Positions 50,401 through 62,685 are shown, counted from the first letter of the stretch. The stretch is 64,000 nucleotides of DNA from Patagioenas fasciata (GCF_037038585.1 NC_092520.1:58990501-59054500), one strand, 5' to 3'. Translations and numbers: made by a program. Notes: a model not told the origin generated them from the sequence alone.

Positions 50401-51603
50401 TCAATGAAACAATGCATTACATAAAACTGTTTAATGTATATCTCATTTTTTTGACTCAAAGTAACTGATGACTAACACAGGCTGAAAAGATAGGGCCTGT
50501 ACTGCAGCCACTAAAACTAAAGTCTGCTTGAAATTTACAGAGCAAACCTGACTGAAATGTTTGTTTAAAAAAACCAAAATTAGGTAAATCTTTGTATGCT
50601 TACCAGGGTACAGGTTGAAGTGGAAAATAAATTATTTTCTTTTGATCCTTTTCAGTTTAGCAGTTTTCCATTGCTCACTTGATAATCCAAAGTGCGTATC
50701 TTTCAGCTGAACTCCTGTCTCATATCTCCTGTAACTTATCTGATAAGAAAAAACATTTTTATCCTTGACGTTGCAAAGATGAGATTCCCTGGTAAAAGTG
50801 TATGGCACACCCTATTTGATTCAGCATCTAGTTAAAGACAGAAGGAACATCAAACTTCGTGTTCTGATGGGAAATCTTAGTGCTGTTACATAGCCAATTA
50901 TTTTGATCTCTAAATTTTGGAGACACATTTTCAGAAAGAAAAGGAGAAATATTGGACAGTGTTGTTTTGCTAGTTCTTGTGTCAAGAAGAAAGGCACTAC
51001 AAACACTTTTTCTCCAAAAACTGTTCCTACTACTTCTGATCCCTTTTCTCAGTTTGATGCCAGAGCTCTTCTTGGTTGGATTGCAACTCTGCAATTAACA
51101 TTCCTGTTTTTCCTTGTGATAGACCCACTTCTGTTTCTATCTGCTTGGGTTTGTGCTACAGTCAATAGTTAATGTAGTTGCTCAGCTTTTACCCAGTCTT
51201 CTTTCGTTATCTGTCTTCCTTATTTTTTTTTCCTTATGGTGTCCTCTGTGCATATACCTAGCTGTGCATTCACATGCTAATTCCTGGAACAGATAAAATA
51301 TTTTTTACTGGCTTTGTGGTAGTGACCTAGACAATCTGCATGCAATAGGACAGAAGAGCTCTCCCGTGAGAAGCCTGCACCTTTCTGGCTGTGCCTGGAC
51401 TTATCATTTGCTGTTAAGTGTCATGCAGTACGTGGTGTTATCAACCAAATGCTAATAGATGCTGGTGTGTTTGACGATTCCTTCCCAGATGCAGGGTTCA
51501 CCTCCTGCAGAGACCAGAGTCTGTGATGGCACCAACAGATGCTGAGGAACATCTCAGCCTGAGGAGAGGTGCCTTTACACAGCCAGAAGGAAGAGTGCCC
51601 TGC
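47441..51603. other. Intergenic sequence, nothing recognised
   Basis: The stretch 48850-49640 is G-rich on the plus strand and stop-poor, with several overlapping minus-strand frames of up to 115 codons. None shows a recognisable domain. The rest is AT-rich. Confidence 0.4.
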
Positions 51604-51626
51604 TATATATATATATATATATATAT
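51604..51626. repeat. (TA)n microsatellite
   Basis: About eleven TA units. Confidence 0.95.
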
Positions 51627-54600
51627 TACTAAAGGACCAGGGAGACTGATAGAGGACCAGGGTGCGATTGATATGCATACCACCAGGAGGATGACCTCTA
51701 CCATTACTGGTGGGTACCACAGGAACAAATTGCAGCATGGATGAACTGCAATCTTGTGCTCAGACTTGTTTCCTGGCCACCTTGTCATTTAGCAGCATAT
51801 CCTTGTGTGCAGGATAACTTCCACTGGCAAACTGGAGCATATAAGAGGTTGAAGCAGTAACCTACACACATCACTCTGGGATGCAACTGTGTTGATCACT
51901 CATCGCCTGTGTGACCTTTTCTGTCTATCTGTTAGTTGAGCTGTGCTCATGTTTACCTTCCCTCTGGTTGAACATCTCCTCTGGGCAGCCCCAGGAACCG
52001 GGGATGGTATCTGTTCTGTCTCTTAGGCAGCTTACAGTCCTGTGATATTGCACTGTTAATGTCAAAGTGCCCTTCTGAGGAGACGAAACACACACCTCTG
52101 TATTAAATTTTGTGTTTAAAGTCAAAATCTACGTATTCTGCCAGCTCAATTTGATTGTTTCAGTGGAGAGACTGGAACTCTACTGTACAGTGCTCTGTAT
52201 ACTCCCCTGGTGTCTACACACCATTCTCTCTGTACTCTTGGATCAATTTTATTTCAGCTTTCAACTGGATAACAAGAATGTAAGCAGTTGTGTTACCTAC
52301 AGGGAAAGTCACCATGCTGTTTGGAGGACAGGACTTTTGCTTCTGAGAATGGACGTTCCCTCAAATATGTGGCATGGTGGAAGCCAGTTAAGAGCAGAAC
52401 TACAAGGACAGCTTGATGCACAAGCTGTGTGCTAAGGATGTTGAGATATGCAGAGCCTAAGTGGCATAAAAAGAATTAAGTGGTTGGGCTTTCTTTAGGA
52501 TATTGGGAAATGTGATTTAAATCTCCTTAGATAGAAGAGGAAATTGAACTCTGACCCCCACCCCCGCAGCAAAGGTGATATGGCTAATGTACAATGAGAG
52601 GGAGAGGACAAGGAAATATAAAACAGGTCATCAACAACTGAATATAAAACAAAACAGCAGAAACAACCTGTTGCTCTAGGACTCAAGTAGATTTGCTCAG
52701 AAAAAGACCATTAGACTGAATCCCTGAACCAAAGCTGAAAGGGGAACTCCTTGTTTCTAGGGCCTGGCTGGGCTGTGGGGTAAACTAGTTTCTGATCTGA
52801 ATGGTGTTACAAGGCACTTTCAGAGTTTGTGTGTGTGTGTTACTTAAACTGTCTGAAGAACTCAAGATAAAACTGTAAGCTGTCTCTGGAATTCAGCTAC
52901 CTTTGCTGAATAGTTTAGCATTAAGTACAAAAACCAGTTTTCTGCATTTGCAAAGGTGTTTATGGATCTGACTGAGAAGCCTCGCAGCACTAATCCTCCT
53001 GCTTCTACCCTGTCAAGATGTCCTTTCTTATCATGTAGAAAATGCAGAAGTGACTTGGTATCACCATATACATTTGAGTCACAGAGTTTTGAAAGCATGC
53101 CTGAAGGCAGCACATGACCTCTGAACCTGGCCGTGTGGTTCTCTGCAGCTGAACACAAATAACTCATGTAATACAATTAGCCCTCGTAACACAGTAAAAA
53201 GTAAAAATTCTGATCTGAAAACTTAATTCCAGGGATCACTTCAATTCCTTCTTGTAGCCATTAGCTTATTTAACCATAAAAATGATCATGTTCAAAGTGC
53301 AGTATAAATGGTACCAAGATGAAATTGTAAAAAAAAAGAACACTACATCAAATATATAATATTATTTTGTGATGAACATGCCTATTTTTTTTTGTATAAA
53401 TGGAGGTTCTGTTCCATAGAAGTAGAAATTGCTCTAACTGAAGTATCTGAAGCTTAGTTTATCCTTAACAGTATGAGTCAGAGCTGCCATAGGTCTACGA
53501 GGAAACAACAGGCAAAAATACATGGTCTTTACCCTGAATTCTCTGGTGCCACTAAAACCAGACGGTTTTTGAGTGTTTAAAGAAAAAAAAAGGGTTTGGG
53601 CACATACTGTTACATCTATACCAGTAAATAAGCCAACAGGAGGGCAGGAGCTTGAGGACTGTCTCATGACTGCTTGCACCCTTTCTGGCACAGCTTCAGC
53701 CCTTGTGACCCGGTGCTCTCGAGTGGTGTCAGGCTAGGGCTGATGAGGGGACTGTTTCCAGAAGGAAGCCTGAAATGTGTCCCTCCTTCTCGTGGGGAAA
53801 GAGTTCTGAGCTTTGTGCAGGCGAGATGGACGATACCACTTGGCTTTGGAGTCAGAGACTGCTTTCCAGCTTATTTTATTTATTAGCAAAGGTGTAGCCT
53901 AAACTTGCATCTCTGCTGTCATGTTAGCTTGGATTTGTGTCTGAGCCGAGCCTATTCTCTGGTTCACACAAGTCTAAGTGATGGCTTGTGGTCTGACTCT
54001 GGTCTGGAGGGAACCAAGCAGGTAAAACTAAAGCACAAGAGAGTGGAACTGGCCCAGCCTCCTGCTCTGGTCTCATGGATGCTATGGACACAGCTGGTGC
54101 GGTCCAGATGGCTGAGGAATGAGGGGTGAAATGGTGCTGTCTGCTCACCACTGCTTGATCCCAGCTTCCTTGCCCAGCCATCCGTGACTCCTCACCACCC
54201 AACTTGTACAATTGAACATCCTACACATTTTGTAGCACTGCAGTGTTTCTTGGCTCGGTGCCTCCAAAGACCTTGAGGAAGATCTGCTGTCTTCTAGTGA
54301 ATGAGTTGCAACAACCAGTCTGACTATATTCCAAACACCGTAAATAGCTTCAGTGCTGTAAACAGCTTAGCTGTATGTTTCCTGACTATGGAAGGTTTTT
54401 ATTTTGTGTACCAAATAGTTGCTGTGGAACAGTTTTGAAAAACACAAGAGAATGGGTGAAGTGGTAGAGAATAGAAAGTAAGTCATCAATGTGGTGACTA
54501 GTCCCTCTATGGACAGAGAAATATGTCTTCACAAAAAATTTTTTTTGAATTTTCTCCTGTCCCTCCTATCACTAAATTGTCCATTTCAGTATATAATGTT

Positions 54601-55215
54601 CTATCCTTCCAGTCAGATGTTATTTCCCTTTCAATAGGCAAAATATTTGAAAGCAGGTTGTATTTTTACTTAATGATTACTGGAACTGACTGCACAAACA
54701 GACACAAGAACCTCAGAGCTCCAGTTAGCTTGGCAATGACAGAAGCAGGTCCTTAAGGAAAGAATGTAAAAGACATGGGCACATACTTCTGCAGCTTCCA
54801 GAAAACAAATATTAAAGGACTTTTGGAGCAAAGCCTTGTACCTTGAGCATCATATTAAATTTCCAGCAATGAATTTATTGTCCATGAATCAGCTTGTTTG
54901 GTTTTTTTTCCTCTTTCTTAAGCCCATTTTTCAGATATTGTGCACTATTTTTTTTCCCCAAACCATCTTAATCTTGAAATACTTGTTCATTTATGTAATC
55001 TGTATGTTTTGTTCTGTTTCCTCAGTAGGTGTACTTTTATGGAAAATTGGTCCACATCAGCTGTGGATTGGTTTATGAGTTCCATGTATATTTTTAAAGA
55101 AAGTTACTTACATGGAAAGAATTTGTGTTCTACCTACAACAGATTTACTACTGACATTAGAAACACATTACCAGCACAACCTGTAACCCTGACATTTTCA
55201 TTAATCCCTTGCAGC
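51627..55215. other. Intergenic sequence, nothing recognised
   Basis: Mixed composition with a short (GT)n run at about 52830-52840. An 18-bp near-duplication (gtaaatagctt / gtaaacagctt) lies at 54340-54368. Confidence 0.4.
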
Positions 55216-55237
55216 TAATTCCACTTGTGTGGAATTA
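55216..55237. repeat. Perfect 9-bp inverted repeat
   Basis: TAATTCCAC, a four-base loop TTGT, then GTGGAATTA. It could form a small hairpin. It has no T-tract or gene next to it that would suggest a terminator. Confidence 0.85.
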
Positions 55238-57608
55238 ATTGTACCATCAAATTATTTAAACAGGGCCTTGCCATGTCAATATGACCTCCTTACATCTATT
55301 TTGAATTCAGATGGGGGAAAGTGGCTTTTAAAAATTGTGATGAAGTTTCCCAAATGAGTAATACATAAATTCATTACAGAAGAAAGAGACAGAAGGTCTG
55401 CAGTCATATTTAAAAGAATGCATCAGATTACCTTAATGATATCTGATCAGCACATCTAATCAGCATATCTGAAGCAATTAAGTTACATCTATAAAATACG
55501 AAGCAATGTTAAATTTGTGTGTGATGAAAACACTGGGTGTGTAGTTTCTAATATTTCTCATGGTCAGGTACAATTACAGTGAATGAACTTTGTGTTCTCT
55601 AAGGAAAAAGAACTAGATTCTGTTTACCTGAAACAGAAATGATTCCTTTTCATAACAATATCCAAGATATGTAGTAACCAGGGGATACATCACTTACAGC
55701 AACTGATCAACTCCCCTTTGCAGTTAATAAGAGTTTTATTCAGTGTTGAGTTTTCTTTTCCCTTTCTTTGGAGTTTCAAAGTATTTGCTGTGATTGTAAA
55801 AGATTTTGAGACTGATTGGTTATTAGAAAGACAAAAGTCCAATCCTTGTGGCTGAATCCACAAATAATTGAAGTTCAAAAGATGCAAATCTTTATTTCAA
55901 CTTATTATTTCTGAAATATCATGTTTTCTTATATTGATATCAGAGAAAGGAGGCTGATTTATGATCTTTAAAGTGTTACTGGCAACATAGTTTTGTATTG
56001 ATTAATTTTACATTAATCCACTATGCGCAAGTAGGGATATCACTAATACTTGTTTATACTTCCTTTGTTTACAAGGACATAGTTTGGACTGTCAGCACTG
56101 AGTTTTATCATAGCTTTTTCAAAGTCTCATGTAATTCTGTGGAAAGACACAGGGCTTGAAGATATTTATTGAGGACTGAGGATATTTACTGAGGTCAGTT
56201 CCAAGAGGTAGCGGAAGTGACATTTTTTTGGTTTGTTTTTCTAAATTCTGGAATATTTGGATTAGCAATTAAATGAACTTCCTTGCTTTGTGAGAGGTGC
56301 CTCATGGGAATAAAATTACAAGGGTCTTATGGGTTTGCAGTTGTCTCATGCAAAGTTTTGACCCATCATCTGAGTGTGGAGGGGTTCGTATAGATGAGGA
56401 GAAACCCTGCAAATAAGGACATTTGCACAGAAGTCACCAGGATTTAGCTGCCTAAACAAGTGTCTGTTTCCATGTTAAATGCTGTGGGGCCATGGTAGAT
56501 GCAGGCAGGGCATAAGTCTTACAGAAGATCTGTGACCTTCTGGACCGGCAGATGAAAGCCAGGCAGGACACCCCATGGTATCTCACATCACATTAGGTGC
56601 CTGTGTTCAGGCAACTGAATTTCACACTGAATTCTGCATAATCTCTTTGTCTCCTTCCAGAATTCCTCCTGTCCTAAAACCAGGTGTCTGAGGAGTGTTG
56701 TGGTAGATATCTGTCTGTCCATGTGGTATATGTGGAGATATCTGTGTTTTCCTGCTAATAGTATGGAGAGCTTGTTTTCAGGGAAAGATGAAGGTTGACG
56801 CTGGAAACTTGTAGATGGCTGAATTTAATGGAAATTAAATGGAGATAGTAATATCATTCCACAGCACATATCTATTTATGAAAACGTATTAGGACTCCTT
56901 CAGGGCTTTCAATTACCCATCTTCTGCAATTCCAGTTTGAATGTTGACAAATATCCTTGCAAGTAACAGCTATTTTAACAGTTGATATTTTAAGTTAATT
57001 TAGCACTCAGCGTAACTGAGATATTAGTGTTTCTAGTACAGAATTATTATTCCTTAGGAAACAGAAGAAGAGATTTACTTTTACTACTCTTCAGTTCTGT
57101 CTCGCAAAGTCCAGTCAGAATTGCTTTGTTGCTGTTTGGTTGTGGTACTATTACATTGCATTCTAGACATGAGCAAATGATACAGTTAATCTGGAGAGAG
57201 CAGAAGCATTCTTATCGAATACCGAGCAGCGAAGGTCTGTGCCTCAGGAGGTATGGAATACTGTTCATTGTTTCAGATTTGCATCAAGTGTACAGTGTGT
57301 TAATTGGTTGGACCACAAAAAAATAAGTTCATTTCTTCTTTCTGAGGCTGACAAAAATAATACTGATTGGCAGAGATTATAATTATGTTTTTTGAGCACC
57401 ATGACCTGATTAGTCTGAGAAAAGAAACTCATTTAACATAAACTGCAAATCAATTTGCTTGTTAATTTTATTCAAATTGCACCCACTAATGGCCAACATA
57501 GTGCACTGGATGACAGAATCAGTTCTTCTATGTGTCTTTTGGTCAACTGAGAAATTAGTTATATGTTTATAGGAGATGAAAATCACTATACATTTTTGTG
57601 GTGTGGTG
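55238..57608. other. Intergenic sequence; possible unclassified repeat at about 56470-56640
   Basis: Shares ordered words with 25160-25370 (see findings). Small local duplications occur at 55441-55470 (atctgatcagcac / atctaatcagcat) and at 56161-56198 (gatatttattgagg / gatatttactgagg). Confidence 0.45.
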
Positions 57609-57636
57609 TTTTTGTTTGTTTGTTTGTTTGTTTTTC
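57609..57636. repeat. (GTTT)n microsatellite
   Basis: Five to six GTTT units followed by T5. Confidence 0.95.
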
Positions 57637-59187
57637 AATTAGAAATACCTATCTTCCTTGTTACAGGAAACATACTGGGTGCTCAGAGACAATGTACAGA
57701 AAAAGAAATAAAGACAAAACCAGTATTTCATTATTTCATTTCAATTCCCTCTGCCCTTTCCCTCCCCTACCCCTGTCATCTTGGGGTCAAAAAATTAGGT
57801 ATTTGGTCTAAGTCAGTCCATCTAAATCTACCTTATAGAGACAAATTATTCCAGAGGACAATTCATCCTGTAAGAGGAGCCTGAGGCAGTGAGCATGATT
57901 AACTCTGCAGTGGTGCTTCTCTCTTCACTGACTAGGGAACACATCTTGATACTCAGATTTATGGCTGCAGACTTTGGTTTGGCAAGTGTGATTGTCACAT
58001 CCTTGCAACCCTTATATTACAGACCTTAGGATGAGCTAGATATTAATTCAGCTGTCATTTCAACTTTTAGGGTATGTTTATCCTTAGACATACTTCAGCT
58101 CAGTTTGCCTGCAACAGCTTGAGAACCAGCAGTGTGGCAGAGTTAAAACTCGGGGACTACTCACACTCCCTGGACGTGAATTACTATCTAAAAGTAGACT
58201 AGCTGTTTTAACCTAGCACCTGCTAAGGTATCTGTATGACTTCTTAGCCTGAACTGGTAAATCAATGATTACCAGTATACGTAAGAGTTAATTAGATCAA
58301 GTATCTGTTAGCCTGAACATCACTGCATTGTGTTTTTAAATTGCACATCCTGCAATGTCCCATCCACAGGTTGTTTCAATGGATAGAATACTGCTTAAAA
58401 AGCAGCTGTGACTAAGTGATACTGCTTCTCTTTGAGAAAGTCTTCATGCTGAAGAATGTGACAGGAGAAGATGCTGAGTAGGTTAAACAAGCTGACCTAG
58501 GCAAGCTGGGGTTTTTCTTTTGACAATACTAAGACAACTACAACTGCAAGGCTGGAGGCCACCAGCCTCCTTTGGCTGAGAAGCCCATATCTCAGCATTT
58601 ATATGGCTAACAGGCAAAGACATGTAACATCTTCCTGGAGACCTTTGGGGAGAGGACACAGCTCCCCCGAAAGTCCCTTACGCTGCAGTAAAATGACCCA
58701 CTCCATCTTCACGAGTGACGGACAGACATTGAAGTTGTTGAGACTCCTACAGCTAGAGATTTAGCAGTTGTCACATCAACATAACCCTGCTTCTGGCAAC
58801 ATTAACAAGCCCTGGGGTTTTGTTTTAGGTCTGATGTGCTCTAGAGATGTATGTTGGTTAAGACTTTGAGCTGGCTTTGCTTCACATAAAGCTTGGGACA
58901 TAGGACCCTTACTAGGTGTAATTGTAATGGCTGCAGAAACTACCGCCTCCAACCTTCAGCTGGGGACCTAAGTGCACATATACATTAAAAAATGTATATA
59001 AAATATGTCATCAGACATCTCATGTTCATTTAATCTTCATCATTATTAAACATATTAATTTCACATATGATCTGAGGTGTTTTTGTTACATCTCAAAGCC
59101 ATAAACTTCGTCTGCATGTTAAGTTTCAGTCTCAATTCTTTCCACCTTAAATTACTCCAGTGGGCAAAATTATAAATAGTTTCTGAC
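57637..59187. other. Intergenic sequence, nothing recognised
   Basis: AT-rich DNA between the desert and the presumed end of the SLC10A2 transcript. No coding or repeat call. Confidence 0.4.
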
Positions 59188-59193
59188 TTTATT
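59188..59193 (-). promoter_or_regulatory. Candidate distal polyadenylation signal of SLC10A2
   Basis: AATAAA on the gene strand about 1.9 kb past the stop codon, within GAATAAAGTC. Confidence 0.35.
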
Positions 59194-60842
59194 CAGTTCA
59201 GTGTTTATACAGTTGTTTTAAATACACACACACACATAGTATAAGCAAGACAAACTATTATTCTTCCATACGTTTTCAAAAACTTCTTAAAATATACATG
59301 GGAGCACTGAAATTTAGCATGGGGAAAGAGTAGCAGATTGGTGTGTAAGAAAGGCATGATCGTAACTAAATTCTGCTGCCCATTTTTTGATGGAAACAGG
59401 GTAAGACAACAGTCTTTTTACCATAGATATTACAAATAGCAGCTTATCCTTTTCTTTATGAGTGTGTTTTTTTACCTTTATGATTCCTCCACAACAGACT
59501 TCACTACCTTTTTCTTTTTAACCTTCCTTCTAAAAAACATAGCATGCCTTATTACGTGCTAACTCCTGCTAAGTGTTCCACTCCTTGGAAGTTATGGCCA
59601 CTCTGAATTCCCCCTGAAAGTGAAACAGCTTCAAGTCTCCCAGAGCTCAGGCACATTTTGAGACCCTTTCCCCCACATATGGTAGATAGAAATAGTTTAT
59701 TCTTTGCTTAATACACTTTCCTGTAGCAGTGGGAAGCTACGCGTCTGGAACTCAAATTCCACAATTTCAGTTGTGTTGGTAAAAACTCTGCCACATTAAC
59801 TCGTAACGCCTCAGAAGGTCCACTTGAATATGACAAAGAGGTGTATAGTTTCCATTTGTTGATAGTTGGCTCATTCTTAATTTTTTTGGCCAGACAACCT
59901 CTCACTCTTTTCATCGAAACTTCTCTGGATGTTTTCTTTACATACGAGTTACGGGACTAATGATACTGAATGTATCCACAAAAAATTACAGCTGCAAAAA
60001 AATTACCACACTGTTTCTCTTAGAATTATACTAATTTTCTCCACACACTTAAGATAGCTCTCTGTATGCTCTCTTGAATTTTCAGAGACAAATAATGTTT
60101 ACATCCAATTCTTTCTTTTGGTGGTTCATATAACCAAAATACTAAAGTTATCAGCTACATCAGTGTCTACATCTAATGTCAGGTCAAATTTATTGAGTTC
60201 ATAAAATAACAAAAACATCTAAATCTCTACAAGCACTGCTGTCTCATGCTAACAGTCATGAAAGTAGTCTTGGATGAATTTGGGTCAATTTTGTTCTACT
60301 TTCAAATTCCTGCCTTTCATTACAGCAGTTGATAATTTCTTAGGTGTCCAAAATCTCTGCCTGCTCCTTCATATGCATCTGTCACACTAAAATTGCTCTA
60401 GGCTTATGCCTTTGGCTTTGTCTCTCTGTTGATATTTCCTGCACATAAAAGACCCAGAGTGAAGATGGTGTTACTTTCTATTATTTTTGGGAAAAAAAGA
60501 ATTACAGTCATAAGGTACATTGCACTTGTTAAAATTATAGCTTTAGAATAAATTAATGCCTCAAGCAATTAACACAGCACAATGACTTTAGTCTGCCCAG
60601 ACTGACTTAAATGAAACCTTATTTCATTATTAGCTTGTTCCAATTTCATGGTTGATTCATGCTCAGTGAAAGTCCTGTAGTCTTATCAGATCTTCCACAT
60701 CAACTCCTGTTGCTGCTCAGGCACTTTTACAAGACTTCTCCTTGTTTGATGTTGGTGCTGAGACTAACAGATGCATTTGAAGGATCATGAGCTGGAATTG
60801 GCAGTGCATATATCTGCATTTTTTTTTTAGCAATAGTCCACC

Positions 60843-60848
60843 TTTATT
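60843..60848 (-). promoter_or_regulatory. Candidate proximal polyadenylation signal of SLC10A2
   Basis: TTTATT on the plus strand, that is AATAAA on the gene strand, about 270 bases past the stop. It is followed on the gene strand by GTGGACTATTGCT and an A run. Confidence 0.45.
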
Positions 60849-61116
60849 ATGTTTTTCTTTAAATAAGCCATAATAAAACATTAAATATTTTTAGAGAATT
60901 ATCTTCAAAACCAGATTCTACAATTGTGGCAAAAACTGGGTTCAAAAATCAAAGTAGAAACCTTTCATAAGTTAGTAATTTCAAAGTCTTACTGTACAAT
61001 ATAAGCAGACCTCCTTTTGTTAAATATTTTCATGAAGCAATGGCACGCGAAAAAACAAGTTTTAAGTAAACCATATATCTTATATCTTTTCAGCTAGTGG
61101 GAACAGAGGTAATTGT

Positions 61117-61250
61117 CTATTTAGTCTCATTTGATACAAATCCTCCATTTATTTGAGCTTGTGATGATGCTGATTTTGAATCCTCTTTCTCCTCTGTTTT
61201 TTCAACATCCGTCTTCGTTTTCACACAGCGTCTTCTGTAAACACGGTAGC
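61117..61250 (-). CDS. SLC10A2 terminal coding exon (exon 6), cytoplasmic tail
   Basis: The last exon of the ileal sodium/bile acid cotransporter. The gene-strand acceptor is AAATTTTCAG|GC. The first two bases complete a glycine codon split by the intron, followed by 43 codons and TAG at 61117-61119. The tail starts GYRVYRRRCVKTK, then an acidic, charged stretch (DVEKTEEKED), and ends NGGFVSNETK. It aligns with the human tail, which has the same small-aromatic start, polar middle and N-G-G-F motif near the end. With human-length upstream exons the protein would have about 350 residues against 348 in human. The tail is the least conserved part of the family, so divergence here is expected. The split-codon phase matches exon 5 exactly. 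Confidence 0.92.
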
Positions 61251-61559
61251 CTGAAAATTTGTGTATATTTAGTATTAAATAAAGATATTATAACAATTGT
61301 TTGAAAAAGACACTGTAGTAACATATAGCCATGCAACATTTTCCTTCCTTATATTGCCAAAACATTCCAACACCTTCAGACATTTTCTTTAAAGCTATAT
61401 TTAACTATTTTATGTCAACAGCACTCATTACCGGAAAAGTTTGTTTAGAAAATAACAACAAAAATATTTTAAATTATGCATTTGGTGTTTGATTGCTTTG
61501 TGTTCCTGTTGTGTGTAGTGAATTTTAAAAGTACTGTCTGTCTCCCTTGGGAAGCCTTT
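61251..61559 (-). other. SLC10A2 intron 5, 3' part
   Basis: Intron sequence between the acceptor of exon 6 and the CR1 insertion. AT-rich with no other feature. Confidence 0.8.
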
Positions 61560-62079
61560 TGGCTCTTGGCCGAGTCTGGAATATTGTGTCCAGTTCTGGG
61601 CTCCTCAGTTCAAGAAGGACAGGGAACTGCTGGAGAGAGTCCAGCATAGGGCAACCAAGATGACTAAGGGAGTGGAGCACCTCCCTTATGGGGAAAGGCT
61701 GAGGGAGCTGGGTCTCTTTAGTTTGGAGGAGACGAGGGGTGACCTCATTAATGTTTACAAATATCTAAAGGGTGAGTGTCACGAGGATGGAGCCAGGCTC
61801 TTCTCGGTGACAAACAATGGTAGGACAAGGGGTAATGGGTTTAAGCAGGAACATAAGAGGTTCCACTTAAACTTGAGAAGAAACTTCTCAGTGGGGGTAC
61901 CAGAGTACTGGAACAGGCTGCCCAGGGGGGTTGTGGAGTCTCCTTCTCTGGAGACATTCAAAACCCCCCTGGACACGTTCCTGTGTAGCCTCATCTAGGT
62001 GTTCCTGCTCCGGCAGAGGGATTGGACTAGATGATCTTTCGAGGTCCCTTCCAATCCCTATGATTCTATGATTCTGTGG
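61560..62079 (+). mobile_element. CR1 LINE, 5'-truncated, with ORF2 C-terminus
   Basis: A 5'-truncated CR1 of about 520 bases inserted in SLC10A2 intron 5, antisense to the gene. It keeps a 112-codon open stretch (61660-61998) encoding the end of ORF2, with recognisable words [40 protein letters not shown] and TFKTPLD. The 3' UTR follows, with GATTGGACTAGATGATCTTT and CGAGGTCCCTTCCAATCCC, and the tail ATTCTATGATTCTGTG ends at 62079. The intact frame and tail indicate a fairly recent insertion. It lacks the endonuclease and the catalytic RT core, so it cannot move by itself. It is not a host gene, although it can look like one in a naive ORF scan. Confidence 0.95.
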
Positions 62080-62685
62080 GACTGACTCTTCTACGTGAGT
62101 CCTGTTTGTCAGGAGCTGGGACAAGGTGTTTTGCCTGTCCCCAAGCTGTCCCCAAGCTGTTGCCTGCCAGAGAGGTTGGAGCTGGGGCTGGACCTCGCAG
62201 GCTGCATCCCTGGGGCAGTGCTCTGGTGTTGGGTAAGGCCTCTGGTTTGGGAGTGGGAGCTCAATAGTCACAGCTGGTTTTAGAGGTGAGTAACAGAGGC
62301 AAGGTCCCAGCCCACAACGGGTTAGTTGTAGTAGCAGCAGTGCTATGTGGGAAGAAAAAAGAGACCTTTACCTCTAATGAAAGGTATTTTCTCACATTAT
62401 CTGTGAAGCTAATACCTGTTCTCTCAACAGCTGATAAGAGGTGGAGTTTGTGCATGCATGTGGGGATGGCCCTGCTGTGCAGCTGTACGGCCAGGCACCC
62501 TGGGGTGGTGGAAGAAAACACATTTGCCCTTCCTTGGCCAAGGGATATAAAGACAACTGTGTGCTCAAGGTATTCTCATGTGCCTGGTTGTAGGTGGTGG
62601 AGATCCCCTCCATTGTGCTGAAATAAAGACGATCTTCCAAATCTTGAACTGAGCCTTGTATATTCCTTAGTAAGTGCAGGTCACA
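62080..62685 (+). mobile_element. Possible solo LTR inside SLC10A2 intron 5
   Basis: The segment directly after the CR1 tail is richer in G and C than the surrounding intron and has the spacing of a retroviral LTR. A TATAAA box lies at 62546-62551. An AATAAA lies 76 bases later at 62622-62627, with G/T-rich sequence around it, and about 60 bases of possible U5 end near GGTCACA. An 11-bp unit CTGTCCCCAAG is tandemly repeated at 62135-62156. The termini (TGTGGGAC... / ...GGTCACA) are only weakly complementary and I see no target duplication. The boundaries and the call itself are therefore tentative. Confidence 0.4.
62546..62551 (+). promoter_or_regulatory. TATA-box candidate of the LTR-like element
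   Basis: TATAAA in GGGATATAAAGACAAC, 76 bases upstream of an AATAAA on the same strand, antisense to SLC10A2. Confidence 0.4.

Larger units (their letters stand above)
59188..61116 (-). other. Probable SLC10A2 3' UTR
   Basis: Sequence downstream of the SLC10A2 stop codon on the minus strand, with no coding potential. Two AATAAA signals look credible. One at 60843-60848 would give a UTR of roughly 270-290 bases. One at 59188-59193 would give about 1.9 kb, closer to the long 3' UTR of the human gene as I recall it. The true end needs RNA data. A third AATAAA occurs near 60190. Confidence 0.5.

Noticed and set aside
61660..61998. A 112-codon plus-strand frame that could pass for a gene
   Set aside because: It is the C-terminal part of CR1 ORF2 and belongs to the transposon at 61560-62079.
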